NCBI RefSeq assembly: GCF_945859705.1
Contig: NC_079137.1
Location: 30,313,322 to 30,377,321, forward strand
DNA length: 64,000 nucleotides
Origin: Episyrphus balteatus
Taxonomy: Eukaryota; Arthropoda; Insecta; Diptera; Syrphidae
Reading direction: 5' to 3'
Shown here: positions 1 through 12,545 of the stretch, in pieces
Position numbering within the stretch: the first letter of the stretch is position 1
Layout of the letters: each line of letters begins with the position of its first letter
Position numbers and translations under genes: made by a program
Notes under the pieces: model-generated
Databases searched by the model: none
What the model was told of the DNA's origin: nothing
The model's input: only the letters and a program-made list of their open reading frames with translations

Positions 1-1654
1 AGGCAGTCATCTTTGTTGTGTCACTAACAAAGGGTACTGAAGTTCTAATTTTTGGACATGGCTACATAAACACTTCTCTTTGACGACATTTTTTTACAGC
101 TCATGAACACTTTCTGCTGAATTCTCTTAGGCATATAAAAGTTAAACCAACTTGGTAACGAATAATCTCCTGGTAGAAATAACCAGAAAAAATAATGTGA
201 ACAACCATCGCCAAACTTTCTCGTAATTCTAAAATTAAATGTCTCGCGAACCTTAAATATTTTGTTTAAAATTTAAAGTTACGAAATATCAATCAATAAA
301 CTTAATACGTGAACGTGTAATATTTCCTGTCCCATTTTATGTTTGTATACATGTTTAGAAAAGAGTTAATTTAAAAAAATGAGATGGAGTTTGGACTTCG
401 GAGGCAAAACGTAGCCTTAGACGACGTTTGAACATTTCAAAACCTTTTTTCTATTTCAACGAAGATTCTAGTTATTGGCGTCAAAAGCAAGCATTTTCAA
501 AAAATAAACTTTTGGTATTGCCAAGCTCTATCAAATGTCTTTGAAATATCAAAATGTTTCTCGAGATATTTCTTAAGCTGACGCAATGCAATGAGCTTTT
601 CTCATCACCTTCAATGCAATCGTTCGGTAGTTGGAGTGTGAGGAGGATTCGTCTTTTTTAGGGACAGACTGGAAAAATGCTGCTACGCTCTGGAAGAAAC
701 CAGTAGAATTTGGCAAATAGAAAAACTTTACACAATGATTTTGAAACCGTGGTATAGGATTTACTTTGTTTACTTTGTTTACTTTGTTACATCGGAAAGC
801 AATCTCTTCAACTTTGATAACCTCTTAACAGCTCAAATTAATCCAAACATTCTTTCTATTGCTTCCAATTAGAGTTATTGAAGAAATCATTGAGTTCGTC
901 CCAATTGGCTTTAGCGCTTTGCCAAATAGTTCTCTAAGGTGTTTTTTTTTTTTTTTTCAACAAGATTTGGTTGCCTCGAGAAATTTACAGGTATGGAACA
1001 ATGGTCTTATGTCCGTCCCTAAAGGCATAAAAACCAGTAGGTACGGATTTTAATCGAGTTGGAGGTAGCACGTCTTGAGTATTTTCAGCTCGACCATCAA
1101 CGTTCGACAATTGAGTCAGCTTGCCAAGAAGCTCAGTAAGGTGGTTTACCCTTCCTTTGAATTTTGTCGGGCGAGGAAAGCGAAGCCAGAAAGAATTGGT
1201 GGTTGGATTGACCAACTTCCAGAACACAAATCAATAGGTGAAGTTGATGAAGTTCTAGGTTGATCTAGGTTGAGTTTGAATTTAACCACTAAACGCGACG
1301 GTTGTTTTATTGGAATCTGGAAGTAACAACAACATAGCGCTTAAATTCATATTCTTACCTTCTATACGAAGTCAAAATTCCGCATGAGTTTGTTTCCGGA
1401 ACAACTTAAGTTTCTTAATCTGACAAATGCAAATCTCAACGAAGTTCATTTTTCGATTATCAGTTGACATTACGATGTTTTTATTATCACAAAAAAAGGA
1501 GTTTGTACAATTTCTTTTCTTTTTTTTGGTATAAGAAGTCACAGGAAAAAACGGATGAGTCGATTTCCTTCAAACTTGGTGTGAATGTTTTTTCGGATGC
1601 TCCCTAGTAGAACAAAATTATCAGCACTCACCTTTTACATTGATTGTATTCAAG
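1..1654. other. AT-rich DNA without recognisable gene
   Basis: No gene or complete mobile element seen. Open frames at 985-1227 (minus) and 1075-1263 (plus) overlap each other on opposite strands, have no start context or domain I recognise, and are not called. Around 1440-1610 the string ACATTACGATG followed by CTTCAAACTTGGT recurs at 39399-39520, so this part is an old dispersed-repeat fragment. Confidence 0.5.
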
Positions 1655-1927
1655 ACCAATGCTGCCCATAATCTCGTAAAGGCCCTAACTACATTTTTCT
1701 TAGTTCTGAGTTATAGAGGGAAATAGTAAATGTAATATCGCAAATTTCATATAAAAATTAAAAAAATCAAAAGTTCATTTTCAATTTTCTGACGTATTTG
1801 AAGACCTAGGCTAAAAAAATAAATGAGGATAAATCAGAGACAATGCCCTAACTCCAAATATGCAAAAAAATCAAAAATCGAAAATTTTGTAGATAGGGCC
1901 TTTACGAAATTATGGGCAGAATGGTTT
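1655..1927. mobile_element. short inverted-repeat element (MITE-like)
   Basis: About 33 bp at 1657-1690 (core CCCATAATCTCGTAAAGG) return as an inverted copy at 1894-1925 (core CCTTTACGAAATTATGGG) with few mismatches. Total length is about 270 bp and there is no coding capacity. No clear target duplication is visible, so the family is unknown. The structure fits a small non-autonomous DNA transposon. Confidence 0.6.
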
Positions 1928-2295
1928 TGCAAAGCTAGCTGTTTTAAGAATCCTCCTTTACAATTTTTGAAAACCTTCACAATCAAATGTTACGAATTTA
2001 AATGATTTTTTTTTTTAAACAAAACCTTACAAGGGTCCGTTTATCAGTCAAACTCCAACCGTTCATGAAACTTTTAACTACTTCATGTATGTACATTTCT
2101 TAAAAAAATATTATACCAAGTAACAGAAATTTACATGCGATATCCTTCAATTTGTTTTGTTCTCAAATGTCAAATCTCAAATAAACAAAAAAGGAAAGGA
2201 GGTACTATTAACATTTCTTACGCAAGAAGTTTTTAGAAGAATATAAAATATAAGGTAGGGAAACTGTAAACATCTTAATTACGTCCCCAGAAGCC
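1928..2295. other. AT-rich spacer, nothing recognised
   Basis: I see no gene, repeat terminus or structured element here. Confidence 0.5.
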
Positions 2296-3626
2296 TTAAT
2301 TCATTTTTTTTTGTTTTGTTTTTATACAAACATTTCCTGCTCTAGATTCTTCACAAAAAAAAAAAAAAAACAGCCACCTGTGCGCGTGTGTTACGACCGA
2401 GCATCTCAATTCCAATTCCAAAGAATTTATAGACTTCGAACATTGAACGAATTCGAAATACCTACCACTGCCATCGTCGTCGTTTTCGGTCGTTATCGTC
2501 AGCCCTCTGTTTCTGACTTTGGTTCTCTGGCTATAGAGGTTATAAGTATATCGTCGAGTTATGTTTATATAAATGTTAGTATGTATGTGTATGTATTGTA
2601 TGTATGTATATGAAATGAAAAATAGAACCCATCCTCCCTTTGTCGGCTTTATCTGCAAGTGTCAGCTGACATTTGAACCATGGATAGTATGGGAGTGAAC
2701 CCATAGTGTATCGAAGAGTAGGAATAGGTTATAGGAGAATGAGAGATTGCTGAAGGCACAATTGTGTGTATTGCCATTGCCATTGCCAAACAAACACACA
2801 CAGCACACAAAATATTTTTCCCTTAACAGTATTTTCCAATTTTTTTTTTCTTCTTACAGTTTTTGTTTTGTTCCAAAAACAGCCCCATCAACTTGGACCG
2901 CACTTCTCTTAGTCCTCGCAATCCTCCATAACAAACCAAGTCTCGAATTCTTTGGAAACTACTCCCTCTCGAATACGGGGCAACTGGGCTCCTCTTTTGG
3001 AACAGATGTGCGCGTTGTGTGCTGCTAAGCATGGAGAGCCGGAGCCGGAGCGACTCTACAACGACGACGATGATGGTGGTGAAAAATCCATCGCCGAGTG
3101 TTCATGACATTTCTCTTATTACCTTTTTGCCAAAGTGGAAGTTTTTCATGAGATTACTACCCGCAAGGGGCCATGGCAAAATTACTTCTGCTGTTTGTGT
3201 CCAACTCCTCCAGTCACCCAACCAACCAACCAGCCAGCCAACATCTCCTTAAAATCATCATCATCAACCTCCATTCTTTGCATTGATGTGGCATAACGGG
3301 GGCGACCGAGGACGGCGGCGGGCGGTGACGTTTCAAAACACACACAAATGTTTGTCAATCCAGAGGGCGAAATGATTTTTGATTCCATTTAAGAATTTTT
3401 TTTTTTGGGTTTTAGCTTTAGCCAGCAAATCCACGGCAGGTGTTTGATGTTAGCTGATGCCTCGTCGAAACAATCGAGCAACACTTGTTACCACTAAGTG
3501 AGTTATACATCTCAATAGGCCTTCCGAAAACGGGCGACTTGCAAAGAATAACAACCCACCCACTCTCGCTTAGAAGGCAAATTGTCTAATATTGCTTTGC
3601 CAAATGTTACCGAGGTAAGGAGCCAA

Positions 3627-3650
3627 CAGCAGCAGCAGCAGCAGCAGCAG
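3627..3650. repeat. (CAG)8 microsatellite
   Basis: Eight perfect CAG units followed by CGG inside island A. No continuous long open frame supports a polyglutamine exon here. Confidence 0.9.
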
Positions 3651-3970
3651 CGGTAGTGGCAGTTCCATGACGTACAACGCAGAGTACATTCAACATCAGG
3701 CATCCATCAGGAACACAAGGCGCTTCTTCGGTCGGTCGGTTGTAGAGTCGGTGCGGTGGTGGTGGTCGTCGTATAGTCGTTGTCGAAAGCCAACACAGCA
3801 CAGCTCAGAGATTTGACTGTAATCTCCACTGCTGCAGTGATTCCGAAAGTTCCTCCATATCGGGCCGCAGTCGTAGATGGAGGATAGAGGCCAGCCGCAC
3901 CAGATGAAGCGCAGATGCTTGAAAATGTCTGGAGCAGATTCTTTTTAAGTGTGCACACGTTTTTGTTGGG

Positions 3971-4034
3971 CTGCTAGTTGCTGCTGCTGCTGCTGCTTCT
4001 GGTGCTGCTGCTACTGCTACGACGACGACGATAG
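3971..4034. repeat. CTG/CGA-rich imperfect trinucleotide tract
   Basis: A run of CTG units, interrupted by TTCTGG and CTACTG, passes into CGA units. It is a low-complexity tract of the kind common in fly regulatory DNA. Confidence 0.8.
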
Positions 4035-4430
4035 CTGCCTTAAGGGGTGGTGAATGTGAAATGTGGAAAAAATTATAATAATACACTGGCTTTGTCCAGT
4101 TTATATAGTGGGTGAGAGGGCTCTGCTGTTGGTGGCAGGCGCATATGGTGTTGGGTAGTATTTTCCGGGGAATCATTGGTTTTTTTTTTCATTTTTCTTC
4201 TGCTTCCTCTGTACTCTGGTGCTTTGGACAGCTGCTTTTAATGTCGATATGCTGGACGAGGAACTCTCTTTTGAATTGGACTTGAGTAACACATGGATTG
4301 AGTTAGAGGCATTGGCCATCAAGTCTATGAAGATGAAGAACATTGTTTTGAGAAAAACAAAACGCCAAATCATTTGCCAATATACATACATCCATACATA
4401 TATATGATTTCCATATGCTACACTTCTACA

Positions 4431-6410
4431 CTACGATGATGTACAGTGGGAAATAATATCGTAGAAATTTGGAAAAACAGTACTAATATATTTTTTTTCT
4501 TCAAATTATCTTTGAAATCAGTTTCCTTAAAGCTTTCCCCAAAACCAATTTTCTTATACCTAGAACTAGATAATGTCATCAATAACTTGTTTAAAGTTGT
4601 TTAGAAGAATTCTTTGCGAGCTTCGGTAGGATATCGGAAAGTAAAGAGGTTTAATGAAACAGAGGCTTTTTTTTAACTCGTTGAACATTAAAATGTAACA
4701 GCTTCTTTAAGGATTTTAGAAGAAAAATTTCTTATCTTCTTAACATCTTCTTCAAAATTATAAAGAAGTGTTTCAAGGAGTTTTACTGAACGGCAAGTGA
4801 ATGAAATTACGGGAAATCTTGGGAAAATTTGAACAGTACCTTCAGGCAGAATTATAGAGGAAAGAACAATATTTTTTGGGAAAAATCCATAACCGCATTA
4901 AAAATAAGAAAATAAGATTGTCAAATTGCATGCAAATTTTTAAATTTCTCGTTTTAAATGGCAACTTTAAATTTAATGTGCCTAATTAAAATAGATTGCG
5001 GGACTAAAAGAAATGTTTTTGAAGTTTTTTTTTTTCCTTTACCACATAATTTACTGTTCCACTGTATGAAAATTGTTCGAAAACAAAGTCAGGCTGTTTC
5101 ATTTCATATTTTCTTTAATTTAAGGAGTATTCGGTGTGAGAGTATGAAGAAAAAGGAACAAAAAATGGTAATGGATGCGAAAGTTCAAAAAAATTTGTTG
5201 AATTGTTTTTATTGAGTTCATGAGAGTGAATCAACTTTGTTCTGACCCTCATTAGTTAGAGAAATATGAAATCAGCTTTTGCAATAAGTGTTACTATATT
5301 TGAGTTCTTACTAAAAACAAAATTGATTATTTTCACTCAAACAAATGAAAATTAGGTGCGAAACCAATTTTTGTTCAAAATCCTATTCAAGAGAAAGGTG
5401 GTTTTAGTTATTAATAAAGTATAGGGCTAGGAGCTAGGACACATTTAGAAATATGCCTCTACTATTTAACTTTGGATTCAAATAATTACAAAGTTTGGGT
5501 CACTAGAATAAGAAAATACTACAATAAATTCTTAATTTAAGCTTAAAAGTTAATTTTTGAATTTTTAAACAAAATAAACAAAAAACTAAGTAAAAAGTAA
5601 AATTTCTGTTATTTTTTTTAATAATAAAGAACATCTCAGTCGAAGATAGAGCAATTTATTTTTTGAGTTTTACTATTTTTGTTTTAAAGTTTAAATTTTT
5701 CTATTTTATAAAACAAAAGGTAAGTAAAAATAATATGAAAAAAATAGAATTAAAATTCTGTTAAGTAAAAAAATTACAGGTAAAAAAAATATGAAGAAAT
5801 TGGATTAAAATTCTCTTTCCAGGAACGAGAGCTATTTAAAAAAAAAAATTTCAAATCAACTTGTGTACCTATAAGGAAAAATTAAATTGGTCACCATATA
5901 TAGATAGATTTGAACTTTTAAATAACATTTAAATAGACTAAAAATAACTACGTTTTAAACAACCGTATTATATTTTCTCAAAAATGTGTGTATCTTAAGT
6001 TAAAACAAAATATTATTACGTCAATCATTCTATCCAAGTAGGGATTATTTTTTTTTTTTTTTTGAAAAAGTTAACAAAATACTTGACCCAATATTTTGAT
6101 AACAACTTTTTATTATATCCTCAGTAATCCGGATTCCTTATTTTCTCTTTACAAACAAACTTGTCTGGTTTCGACAACCGAATGTTTTTGTATACTAAAA
6201 TATAATACCAAAGGTCATATCGATTTTTTTTGTATCCAACAATTTTGTCAAAATTTGTTCGCTTGATATTATAATGTAAAGGTTATTTGTTATGTGTTCA
6301 AATAAATAGACAACTTTTGTGTTGTTTTCTTTTTTTTTATCTGCGAAACTTCCCACGAGTAAAAAAAGGATTTTATTTTCATAACCAAAATATATTTTGT
6401 TTCTTATTTT
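4431..6410. other. AT-rich DNA without recognisable gene
   Basis: Long A and T runs, no repeat ends and no coding signature. The open frame at 4958-5215 is lysine/phenylalanine-rich from composition alone and is not called. Confidence 0.5.
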
Positions 6411-8117
6411 AGCCCAGGGAAATTAGTAAATCAAATCGCATTTTTCGCGGGACAAAATTTTTTTCATGAAATGTGTTCGGGGGGTTGTTCTTATCATAAA
6501 AGTCAATTTGTTGGGATGATTGGAGGTTGGGAACAGCCGCCATCTTGGAAAAGAGATTGGTATCGTTTTTATTGAATAGCTCCATTGTTATTCATTTTAC
6601 CAAAAAATGACAAAGGTAACCCTTATTAACAATAAAATTATCTAAAAAATGATATACAAAACAATTCCGTGAGTTGATTAAATAAAATTTAATAGTTGGT
6701 TAAAGGGCGGGTTTGTGTCGCAAGGTTGGTGCAAATGATATTTTTTCATATATCTGACGAACTTTTGATTTGTCTAGGTAATTCTTTAAGAATGAATTAT
6801 AGTACTTATAATTATCTATAAAATGAGCCCACAATCGTTATTATCGTTATTGTAACCATCATATTGTAGAAGTAATCTAACTTCGAAATTCTCTATGTAC
6901 TAGTCAAAAGTGAGAAAAAAGCAAGTTTTTTGCTATTAGGCCTAGCAAGTTTTGGAAGTAGAGGTATAACCAAAATATAAGTACGTAGTTTTGTACCCTT
7001 GTCTTTGTCTTATTATCGAATTCAAAGGTCTGACAACTCTAATTTTGTGCTTTGTGCGTTTTTCGGGGGGTTAAATAACGTAAGTTTTCCAGTTAATGTG
7101 AATGAGCTAAATTTACATTAATTCAAATTATAAATATAAAAACTGATGCTCTGTCATTTTTCCTAAATCTGAACACCCCAATCTTGAGGATGTGACCAAT
7201 AGAACTCAAGATATAAGCCGTTTATGCGATTATGTTATAGAGACTTTTGTGTTTAAATTTTTGTTTGTTTATTTGAATTGAAAGCCCCGATATGGTATTT
7301 AAAAAAAGGTTATATCTTGAGTTCCACTAGCCGCATCGCCAAAATTGAGGTGTCCAAATTTAGGAAAAATGACAGCATCACATTTTATATTTATAATTTG
7401 AAATAATGTAAATTAAGCTCATTCACATTAACTGGAAGACTTACGTTATTTAACACCCCGAAACCCGTATAAAGCACAAAATTAGAGTTGTCAGACCTTT
7501 GAATTCGATATTAAGACGAGCATGGGTACAAAACTACGTACTTATATTTTGGTTATACCTCTACTTCCGAAACTTGCTAGGTCTAATAGCAAAAAACTTG
7601 CTTTTTTCTCACTTTTGACTAGTACCTACATAGAGAATTTTTTAAGTTAGATTACTTCATCAATATGATGGTTACAATAACGACTGTGGGCTCATTTTAT
7701 AGATAATTATAAGTACTATAATTCATTCTTGAAGAATTACCTAGACAAATCAAAAGTTCGTCAGATATATGAAAAAATGTCATTTTGCACCAACCTTGCG
7801 ACACAAACCCGCACTTTAACCAACTATAAAATTTTATTTAGTCAACTCACGGAATTGTTTTGTATATCATTTTTTAGATAATTTTATTGTTAATAAGGGT
7901 TACCTTTGTCATTTTTTGGTAAAATGAATAACAATGGAGCTATTCAATAAAAACGATACCAATCTCTTTTCCAAGATGGCGGCTGTTCCCAACCTCCAAT
8001 CATCCCAACAAATTCACTTTTATGATAAGGACAACCCCCCGAACACATTCCATGAAAAAAATTTTGTCCCGCGAAAAATGCGATTTCATGCCTATATTTT
8101 GACTAATTTCCCTGAGC
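6411..8117. mobile_element. foldback element, 1.7-kb near-perfect palindrome
   Basis: The left arm (6411 to about 7217, beginning AGCCCAGGGAAATTAGT) is repeated in reverse complement as the right arm (about 7311-8117, ending ACTAATTTCCCTGAGCT), with only scattered mismatches over roughly 800 bp. A loop of about 95 bp separates them. No transposase frame is visible; the frame at 7934-8161 is just arm sequence. A target duplication is not clear: AGC touches both ends, and TTATTTT occurs close to both. The length and arm similarity fit a foldback DNA element or a recent inverted duplication. Confidence 0.8.
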
Positions 8118-10229
8118 TATTTATTTTCTATACCATTTTAATAATACGTTTTGTTTTCTAATAGAAAAACAATTAAATTCCTTTTGTAGTCTTCAGTTAT
8201 ACATATTGCTCTCTATACTCTATGAATAAATTCTCGCATTTCTGTAAGATTCTTTTGTCAGGTGAAGGAACTTATGATGGTGTCATTATGATGTATGAAA
8301 TGAACGACACAAATTGAAGAAAAGTCTATTCATTGGTTAACTCTCGGAATAAATAGAGATATTGCTGACACAAGTTGAAAGAGATTCAAATTAATTTTTA
8401 ATACTTATGAGACTAAAGACTTAACAGACGTAAGATAGATGAACTTCTTCACAACCGGGGCTTACGTTCAGTTTTACAGTGCTAAGTTAACTATGAGTTA
8501 TGTTTTTGCGAGACAGAGCAAAGTTTTATAGAATTTCTATTTGGGCCATAGGCGTTCAATACTATGGTTAGTTCCAAAATTCTTAATGTATGTTTTGCCG
8601 TCTACCGCGAGGGCCAGGACATAGTCTGTCGGGCCAAATAGTTTAAAATATTTAACTGAAATTATTCTTTTATGAATGTTTGCATACAAATTTTTAACAC
8701 TCTAAGGGCCAGCTGTACAAACATGGTTTTAGGCGAGGTTCAAGATTGGTTCAGGAATTTAACTTGCTGATTTCGGCGGATTAGCGGCGGATATTTTAAT
8801 ATAGGTATGTATAATATCTTGCACCGTGGCTAAACCTCAGCTTTACCACGGATTTCAGAAGATAAAATAAATATTTGTACAAAGGTTTTTCGGATATCCT
8901 GATAAGGTTCACAGAGATTATGAAGTTTAAAATTACACTGGTCTACAAGATTTTGTAACCAAGAACCAATATATACTTTTCTGAAGGTTTTAAGGGTGCT
9001 GAGCATGAATCCGATAATAATAGAAGATTTTTTGTTCAGTGTAAAAATCGTTTATTTATCACTGTGATTTGTTTGACTAAGTTAAGCACAGGCTAAACCA
9101 CCATTTATTGTCGTAATCCCAACTTTAGTTGGTTACAATGGCCAACTTGTTTCATTAATTTAAAAAAAATAGTACGTATACACCACAGTGACCTTTTTAA
9201 TTGAAGCAAATCTACTGGTGTTGGCACTACGCCTCAAATGTTATTTATTTGACTTAAAATACTTGGTTGAAGCATGAGTTGATTTTTTGTATTACATCTT
9301 AAAAACCACAAAATATTTTTTTCAAATGTAAAAGTTATTGATTTTTTTCATTATGAGCACCTAGAAAAACCTTTGGATAGATTCCAAACTTTTCACAAAA
9401 TTAAGAACAAATATAAAATGGTGTGTGAGGTGATTTCTTTTTCAAAACACAAATATTACATAGTTTTAAACCTTTATCAACAAACCATGGTAAACTTTTT
9501 TTCAAATTAAAAGGTCGTCTTAAGAGGTAACAGGGCCATTTACTGATACAAAACTTAAGTATTTAAATTGTGTCAAAATTCTTGTGTCTTACTTTTAACT
9601 TTTTTTACACGAAGCCAAAAAAGAGAATTACCCTACAAAAGGTCCGGTAGCTCTAAATTTTTTATATGTTGTTAAGTACGGTTAGATAGATGAAAAAACC
9701 AAACTAACACAACCACGCCTCATATTGTTTCATATTTAAATCAAATCCTGAAGTTTCGTTTCAGTAAACATCTGAAACTTTATGAGTAGTCATAAGGTCT
9801 TCAAATTAGCTATTTATTCACACTAAAATTTTTATTTTATTCACAAAAATTTTTTTCAATGTTTTTGAAGTCTTTCAATCAAAAAACTATAATATCGCAG
9901 AGCTGGCAGCAGATTTCTTGTGTGAAATATAATATGTTCAATTAAAACTATAACAAAAACGTTCATCTGCTGTCATGTATCGGTGCCGTTTCCGAGAAAA
10001 AGTGCAATAACAATGCAATTTTTTAACGATTATGGAACTAAAGAAAAATGTTGCTTCTACAATAGATCTTCCATTCCTTATAGTCTACACAAAGTATTAC
10101 AGCAAACTCAGTTTACCTAATACTAAGAAATGAAACCAGATAGAATTGCGTAAACTGATTTCCGGTTAAATTTGAAGATATTTCTACAGCTAGACAACAC
10201 ACTTACGCAAAAGCAAATAATACAACAGG
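8118..10229. other. AT-rich DNA with transposon relics
   Basis: No gene seen. At 8936-9015 a sequence starting CACTGGTCTACAAGATTTTG, followed by AAGAACCAATATATACTTTTC, is a diverged copy of the end of the MITE at 30286. At 9176-9196 the string TACGTATACACCACAGTGACC is the reverse complement of a motif that also occurs near 37450, 38001 and 58517. The rest is unassigned. Confidence 0.5.
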
Positions 10230-10237
10230 AGTAGATT
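10230..10237. repeat. 8-bp target site duplication, left copy
   Basis: AGTAGATT directly precedes the CAG terminus of the hAT element and is repeated exactly at 12538-12545. Confidence 0.9.
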
Positions 10238-10288
10238 CAGTGCCGGTTTAAGCACTACCGGCGCCCCTGGGCAAGATTGCAAGTGGCG

Positions 10289-10327
10289 CACAGTGGGGCA
10301 CCTTGTATGGGAGACCGGAAAAAACTC
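10289..10327 (+). mobile_element. Transib-like terminus (RSS-like, 23-bp spacer), truncated element
   Basis: The heptamer CACAGTG (10289-10295) is followed by exactly 23 bp and then AAAAAACTC (10319-10327). The layout copies the 23-type ends of the Transib-like pair at 23216 and 27146. The preceding five bases are TGGCG, one change from CGGCG. I could not find a matching inverted end in the next 2 kb, so the element is truncated or this is coincidence. It sits inside the hAT element. Confidence 0.45.
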
Positions 10328-12168
10328 AATTAAGACTAAACTAATGAACCAATTTTCATGAAATTTACAGGAAAGGTAGCTAATAGCAAGACAAACCTGC
10401 ATCAATGACCAACCATTGCCACGACCACTCAGAAAAAAATTATATTAAAAAATCTGAAATCAAGTTTTTGCTGCTGTAAATGACTTACTTCCAATCACTT
10501 TTTTACTAGAAAAATCAAATTTGAGTTTATTTGAACATTTTATTAATAAATACCGTTTAAATTTTACATAAATCGAAAAAAAAATTAAAAATTTTTAAAA
10601 AAGGAAAAATATCCAAAAACGGTAGGTATAACATTTTTTTCAAAATTTAACTTTTTTGGAAACTTTTTTCCTTGGTTAGTTCTAAAATTTAAACGGCTAC
10701 CAAGCCTAAACTTTTCCTTCAATTAGCGGAACATTCCATTAAATCATTCTATCTTTTTTTTGAGACAAGTGGAACTAGAGATAAGAGAGGCTTCAAATAA
10801 CCAGTTTTACTGTATTCCGATTCCGATAGTTATAAATAAAGTCAAAAAAGTGGCTTAGTGAAAAAACATTTGTTTTAATAGGTAAATGTGCAATGCAGGT
10901 TTCATTAACACAAACTCCTGATCCCAACAGCGACTAAATTGCGAAAAACTTTAAAATTGTGGGTTTAAAATTTTTTTTTGCAATCTTATCAAAAATTTTG
11001 GGTTGTTTCGCAAAACGAACTTCACATTCAGATTAAGCATACCAAAATATATTTAGAAAGATTTGTCTGGCGAAAATAGCTGCTTATTTTTTTTTGCTTT
11101 TTTGGAATGACTTTTTCAGATTGAAATTGCTATAAAAACCGAATACGGACGTCTTCGGGTGAGATTTTTTTTTTGAAAACTATTGCTGAGATTTAACACT
11201 ATCTAACGAAACCTATCCGCCAACAGAGGCAAACAGAAGAAGTAGTTAAAACCTTATGTGAACATAAAAAGTCACTAAAATGGAATGTTTTTTGTCAAAA
11301 AAATCGTATTCAATTCTTTTTCGCTAAACTAATGTACCATATTGTGTGTCAATTTCTTTTAAGCCTATTTACAAAAAAAGTTGTTTCAAACCTTGAAATT
11401 ATACGGTAAATAGATCATTTTGAAACTACTTGTATTTTTATCAGTTTTCACTATTTTTCAATTTTGAGCGATAATCTCCAGGCCCACAATTTTTTTTTTG
11501 AAAAACAGTTTTCATTTTCTGATTCTTCAACTAATTTACTGTTAGAAACACGTGCAGTATCAAAATGCGTGGCGCCTCTAAAAAAAAATTCATCTAAAAA
11601 CAATTTTTTAAAATCACGAAAAAAAGCAAAAGCAGATTATGTCTTACCTCTCATATAGGTACTTGTTAATGCATTTATTAAAAATGTGCAGTGTATTAAC
11701 CTAAAAAGGTTAACTTAAAAAAAAATTAATTATTAATGTCATTTAGGCTCAATTGACAAGACTACCTTTATCTCAGACTTTTTTTGTTTAAACACATTTA
11801 AAGATTAGGTACAGTTGGTTTTATTTGAACAATATTTTTTCAAAAACTTTTTCAACTAGGTACATTAATGTCGTTTTCGATTGGAATCACTCAATAATTC
11901 ACTCATTCTGAAATCCAATAAAAAACTTCGAATCGCTTCCACCCAATTCTAAAATTTAATATCTGTATTGGTGAAAAATCAGATATTTTGTTTTTTTCAG
12001 TAGGAGAATAAAAAACTTGTAGCACGCTTCTTAATGATTCCAGGCGCTTCCGGACGGCCAATCGAAAACAACATACATTTATTATTATAAGGTTTGTTCG
12101 TTGGGCTTTCTGGATTTTTAATTTCGGGATTCTGTCCGTCTCCCTTCTCTTTCCTTATTCATTATTAT

Positions 12169-12480
12169 AGGGGCACCTTTGCAAAAATTAAATATTAGGA
12201 TTGCTTTAGTCTTTCAAAAGAAATTGGGGCGCCTGTTCTTCAAAGATGAACGAAGATTTTGGACACCATTGTCCTTCCGGAATCCAAATAAATTAACCCA
12301 AAATTGGGGGGCGCCTTCATTCTTCAAAAAGTTTAGGACAAACAATACGAGCGCCGTTGAAAATGTAAAATAGAAAAAAATTGGTGCGCCTTTGTGAATG
12401 TAAAAAAAATAAAACATCGATTGAAAAGACTTCGTTATTTATATAACTTTTGTAAAAGTTCGGGGCGCCTGCGGCGCCCC
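12169..12480. repeat. subterminal GGGGCGCCT repeats of the hAT element
   Basis: GGGGCRCCT or a close variant recurs at about 12170, 12226, 12305, 12381 and 12461, roughly 57-80 bp apart, in otherwise AT-rich DNA. Repeated short motifs near hAT ends commonly serve as transposase binding sites; that role is inferred here. Confidence 0.65.
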
Positions 12481-12537
12481 TCAATTCTTGCGCCCCTGGG
12501 CGACGGCCCAGACTGCCCCCCCCTAAAACCGGCTCTG

Positions 12538-12545
12538 AGTAGATT
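12538..12545. repeat. 8-bp target site duplication, right copy
   Basis: AGTAGATT, identical to 10230-10237. Confidence 0.9.

Larger units (their letters stand above)
2296..4430. other. GC-richer, repeat-poor island A
   Basis: Base composition and complexity rise compared with both flanks, and no transposon ends are visible. It holds hexamer runs (GCCATT near 2770), CAAC/CAGC runs near 3220, a CAG run and CTG-rich DNA. Open frames on both strands (for example 2296-2658 minus and 3805-4176 minus) are driven by these simple repeats and match no family I know. It could be an enhancer cluster, an untranslated exon or a promoter-proximal region; the sequence alone does not decide. Confidence 0.4.
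10238..12537. mobile_element. hAT-superfamily DNA transposon, non-autonomous or decayed (2.3 kb)
   Basis: The left end reads CAGTGCCGGTTTAAGC and the right end, read inward on the minus strand, CAGAGCCGGTTTTAGG. Both continue into GGCGCCCC/GCCCAGGGGCGC-rich subterminal DNA. Perfect 8-bp direct repeats AGTAGATT flank it. An 8-bp duplication plus CAG termini is the hAT signature. The interior has no long open frame and no recognisable hAT transposase or dimerisation domain, so it cannot mobilise itself. A different, RSS-like terminus lies inside its left end (10289), suggesting nested insertion. Confidence 0.9.

Noticed and set aside
985..1227. 80-codon minus-strand frame with a FW and GKLTQL string, considered as a BEL/Pao integrase remnant
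   Set aside because: The order of residues does not follow the family and no other part of a retrotransposon is present.
3627..3650. CAG8 as a polyglutamine exon
   Set aside because: No long open frame continues on either side in the Gln frame.
9176..9196. CACAGTG in CACCACAGTGACC, considered as another RSS-like end
   Set aside because: It belongs to the GGTCACTGTGGTGTATGCG repeat family, with no CGNCG flank and no nonamer at 12 or 23 bp.
10190..10405. 71-codon minus-strand frame across the hAT left end
   Set aside because: Spans the target duplication and transposon terminus, so it cannot be a conserved gene.
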